DNA of 64,000 bases. Origin: Fasciolopsis buskii. Lineage: Eukaryota; Platyhelminthes; Trematoda; Plagiorchiida; Fasciolidae. The stretch spans positions 187,784-251,783 of the forward strand of contig LUCM01007702.1 in assembly GCA_008360955.1 (NCBI GenBank), given 5' to 3'. Of the stretch, positions 63,866 through 64,000 are shown in pieces. Both the position numbers and the translations under genes were made by a program. How positions within the stretch are numbered: position 1 is the stretch's first letter; each line of letters begins with the position of its first letter. A model generated the notes under the pieces. The model was not told the origin of the DNA and searched no databases. It saw only the letters and a program-made list of their open reading frames with translations.

Positions 63866-63899
63866 AATATATATATATATATATATATACATATATATG
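63866..63899. repeat. (TA)n tract inside the Penelope flank
   Basis: TA run with one CA interruption, between the ORF and the 3' segment repeated at 24738-24792. Confidence 0.95.
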
Positions 63900-64000
63900 T
63901 TTGGACAAGAGAGCATCGGGTTCGCATACCTCACGAGCGACAATAACCGCGAAACCGGTCGTCTGCTCCCGGGCAAATTTTGTTTACGCATCCAGATACT

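Larger units (their letters stand above)
63272..64000 (+). mobile_element. Penelope-like element, 5' truncated, running off the window
   Basis: The element begins directly after a (TA)n tract with the linker region and endonuclease of a Penelope-like retroelement, then a 3' flank with a hammerhead-like core, another (TA)n tract (63866-63899) and a segment repeated at 24738-24792. The reverse transcriptase is missing on the left. The right end of the window cuts the flank. Confidence 0.85.

Overview
The window is eukaryotic and most consistent with a digenean trematode (liver or lung fluke type). The signs are spliced protein-coding genes with introns up to about 10 kb, several decayed copies of RTE-like LINEs, a Penelope-like element with a GIY-YIG endonuclease, tRNA-like repeats and many (TA)n tracts. 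The organism assignment is inference; the species cannot be named from the sequence alone. There are no operons, prokaryotic genes or CRISPR arrays. Two assembly gaps are present (10744-11342 and 36137-36146).

Two conserved genes are recognisable, both on the minus strand and in tandem. The first (nearer the left edge) is an Axin-like Wnt-pathway scaffold. Seven exons between 22447 and 5322 keep a single open reading frame across all six junctions (about 943 codons). They carry a GSK3-binding helix, a beta-catenin-binding ILDEH motif, long Ser/Pro/His-rich linkers and a C-terminal DIX domain split over the last two exons. The N-terminal RGS domain was not found with confidence. The second is CPSF1, the large subunit of the cleavage and polyadenylation specificity factor. 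Nine exons between 62490 and 37366 are phase-compatible at every junction (about 513 codons) and correspond to a central-to-late part of the protein. The 5' part runs off the right edge, and the last ~200 residues were not located. One CPSF1 intron uses a GC donor.

Layout: 1-5321 is sequence downstream of Axin. 5322-22447 is Axin, with RTE-like LINE fragments in two introns (about 9.9-11.7 kb and 14.9-16.3 kb). 22448-30985 holds no recognised gene but has three candidate exons, two related tRNA-like repeats and a small Penelope-flank copy. 30990-37022 is a block of RTE-like LINE copies in both orientations. 37366-62490 is CPSF1; its largest intron (49352-59543) contains a decayed plus-strand LINE of Jockey/CR1 appearance. 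62491-64000 is upstream CPSF1 territory ending in a 5'-truncated Penelope-like element that runs off the window.

The most notable points are the intact splice-phase reconstruction of both genes, a ~20-residue insertion in the Axin DIX domain, two DSG motifs in Axin (one fitting the beta-TrCP phosphodegron pattern), the GC-AG intron in CPSF1, hammerhead-ribozyme-like core remnants beside Penelope sequence, and the unaccounted 3' end of CPSF1. I did not find evidence for a wholly new system.
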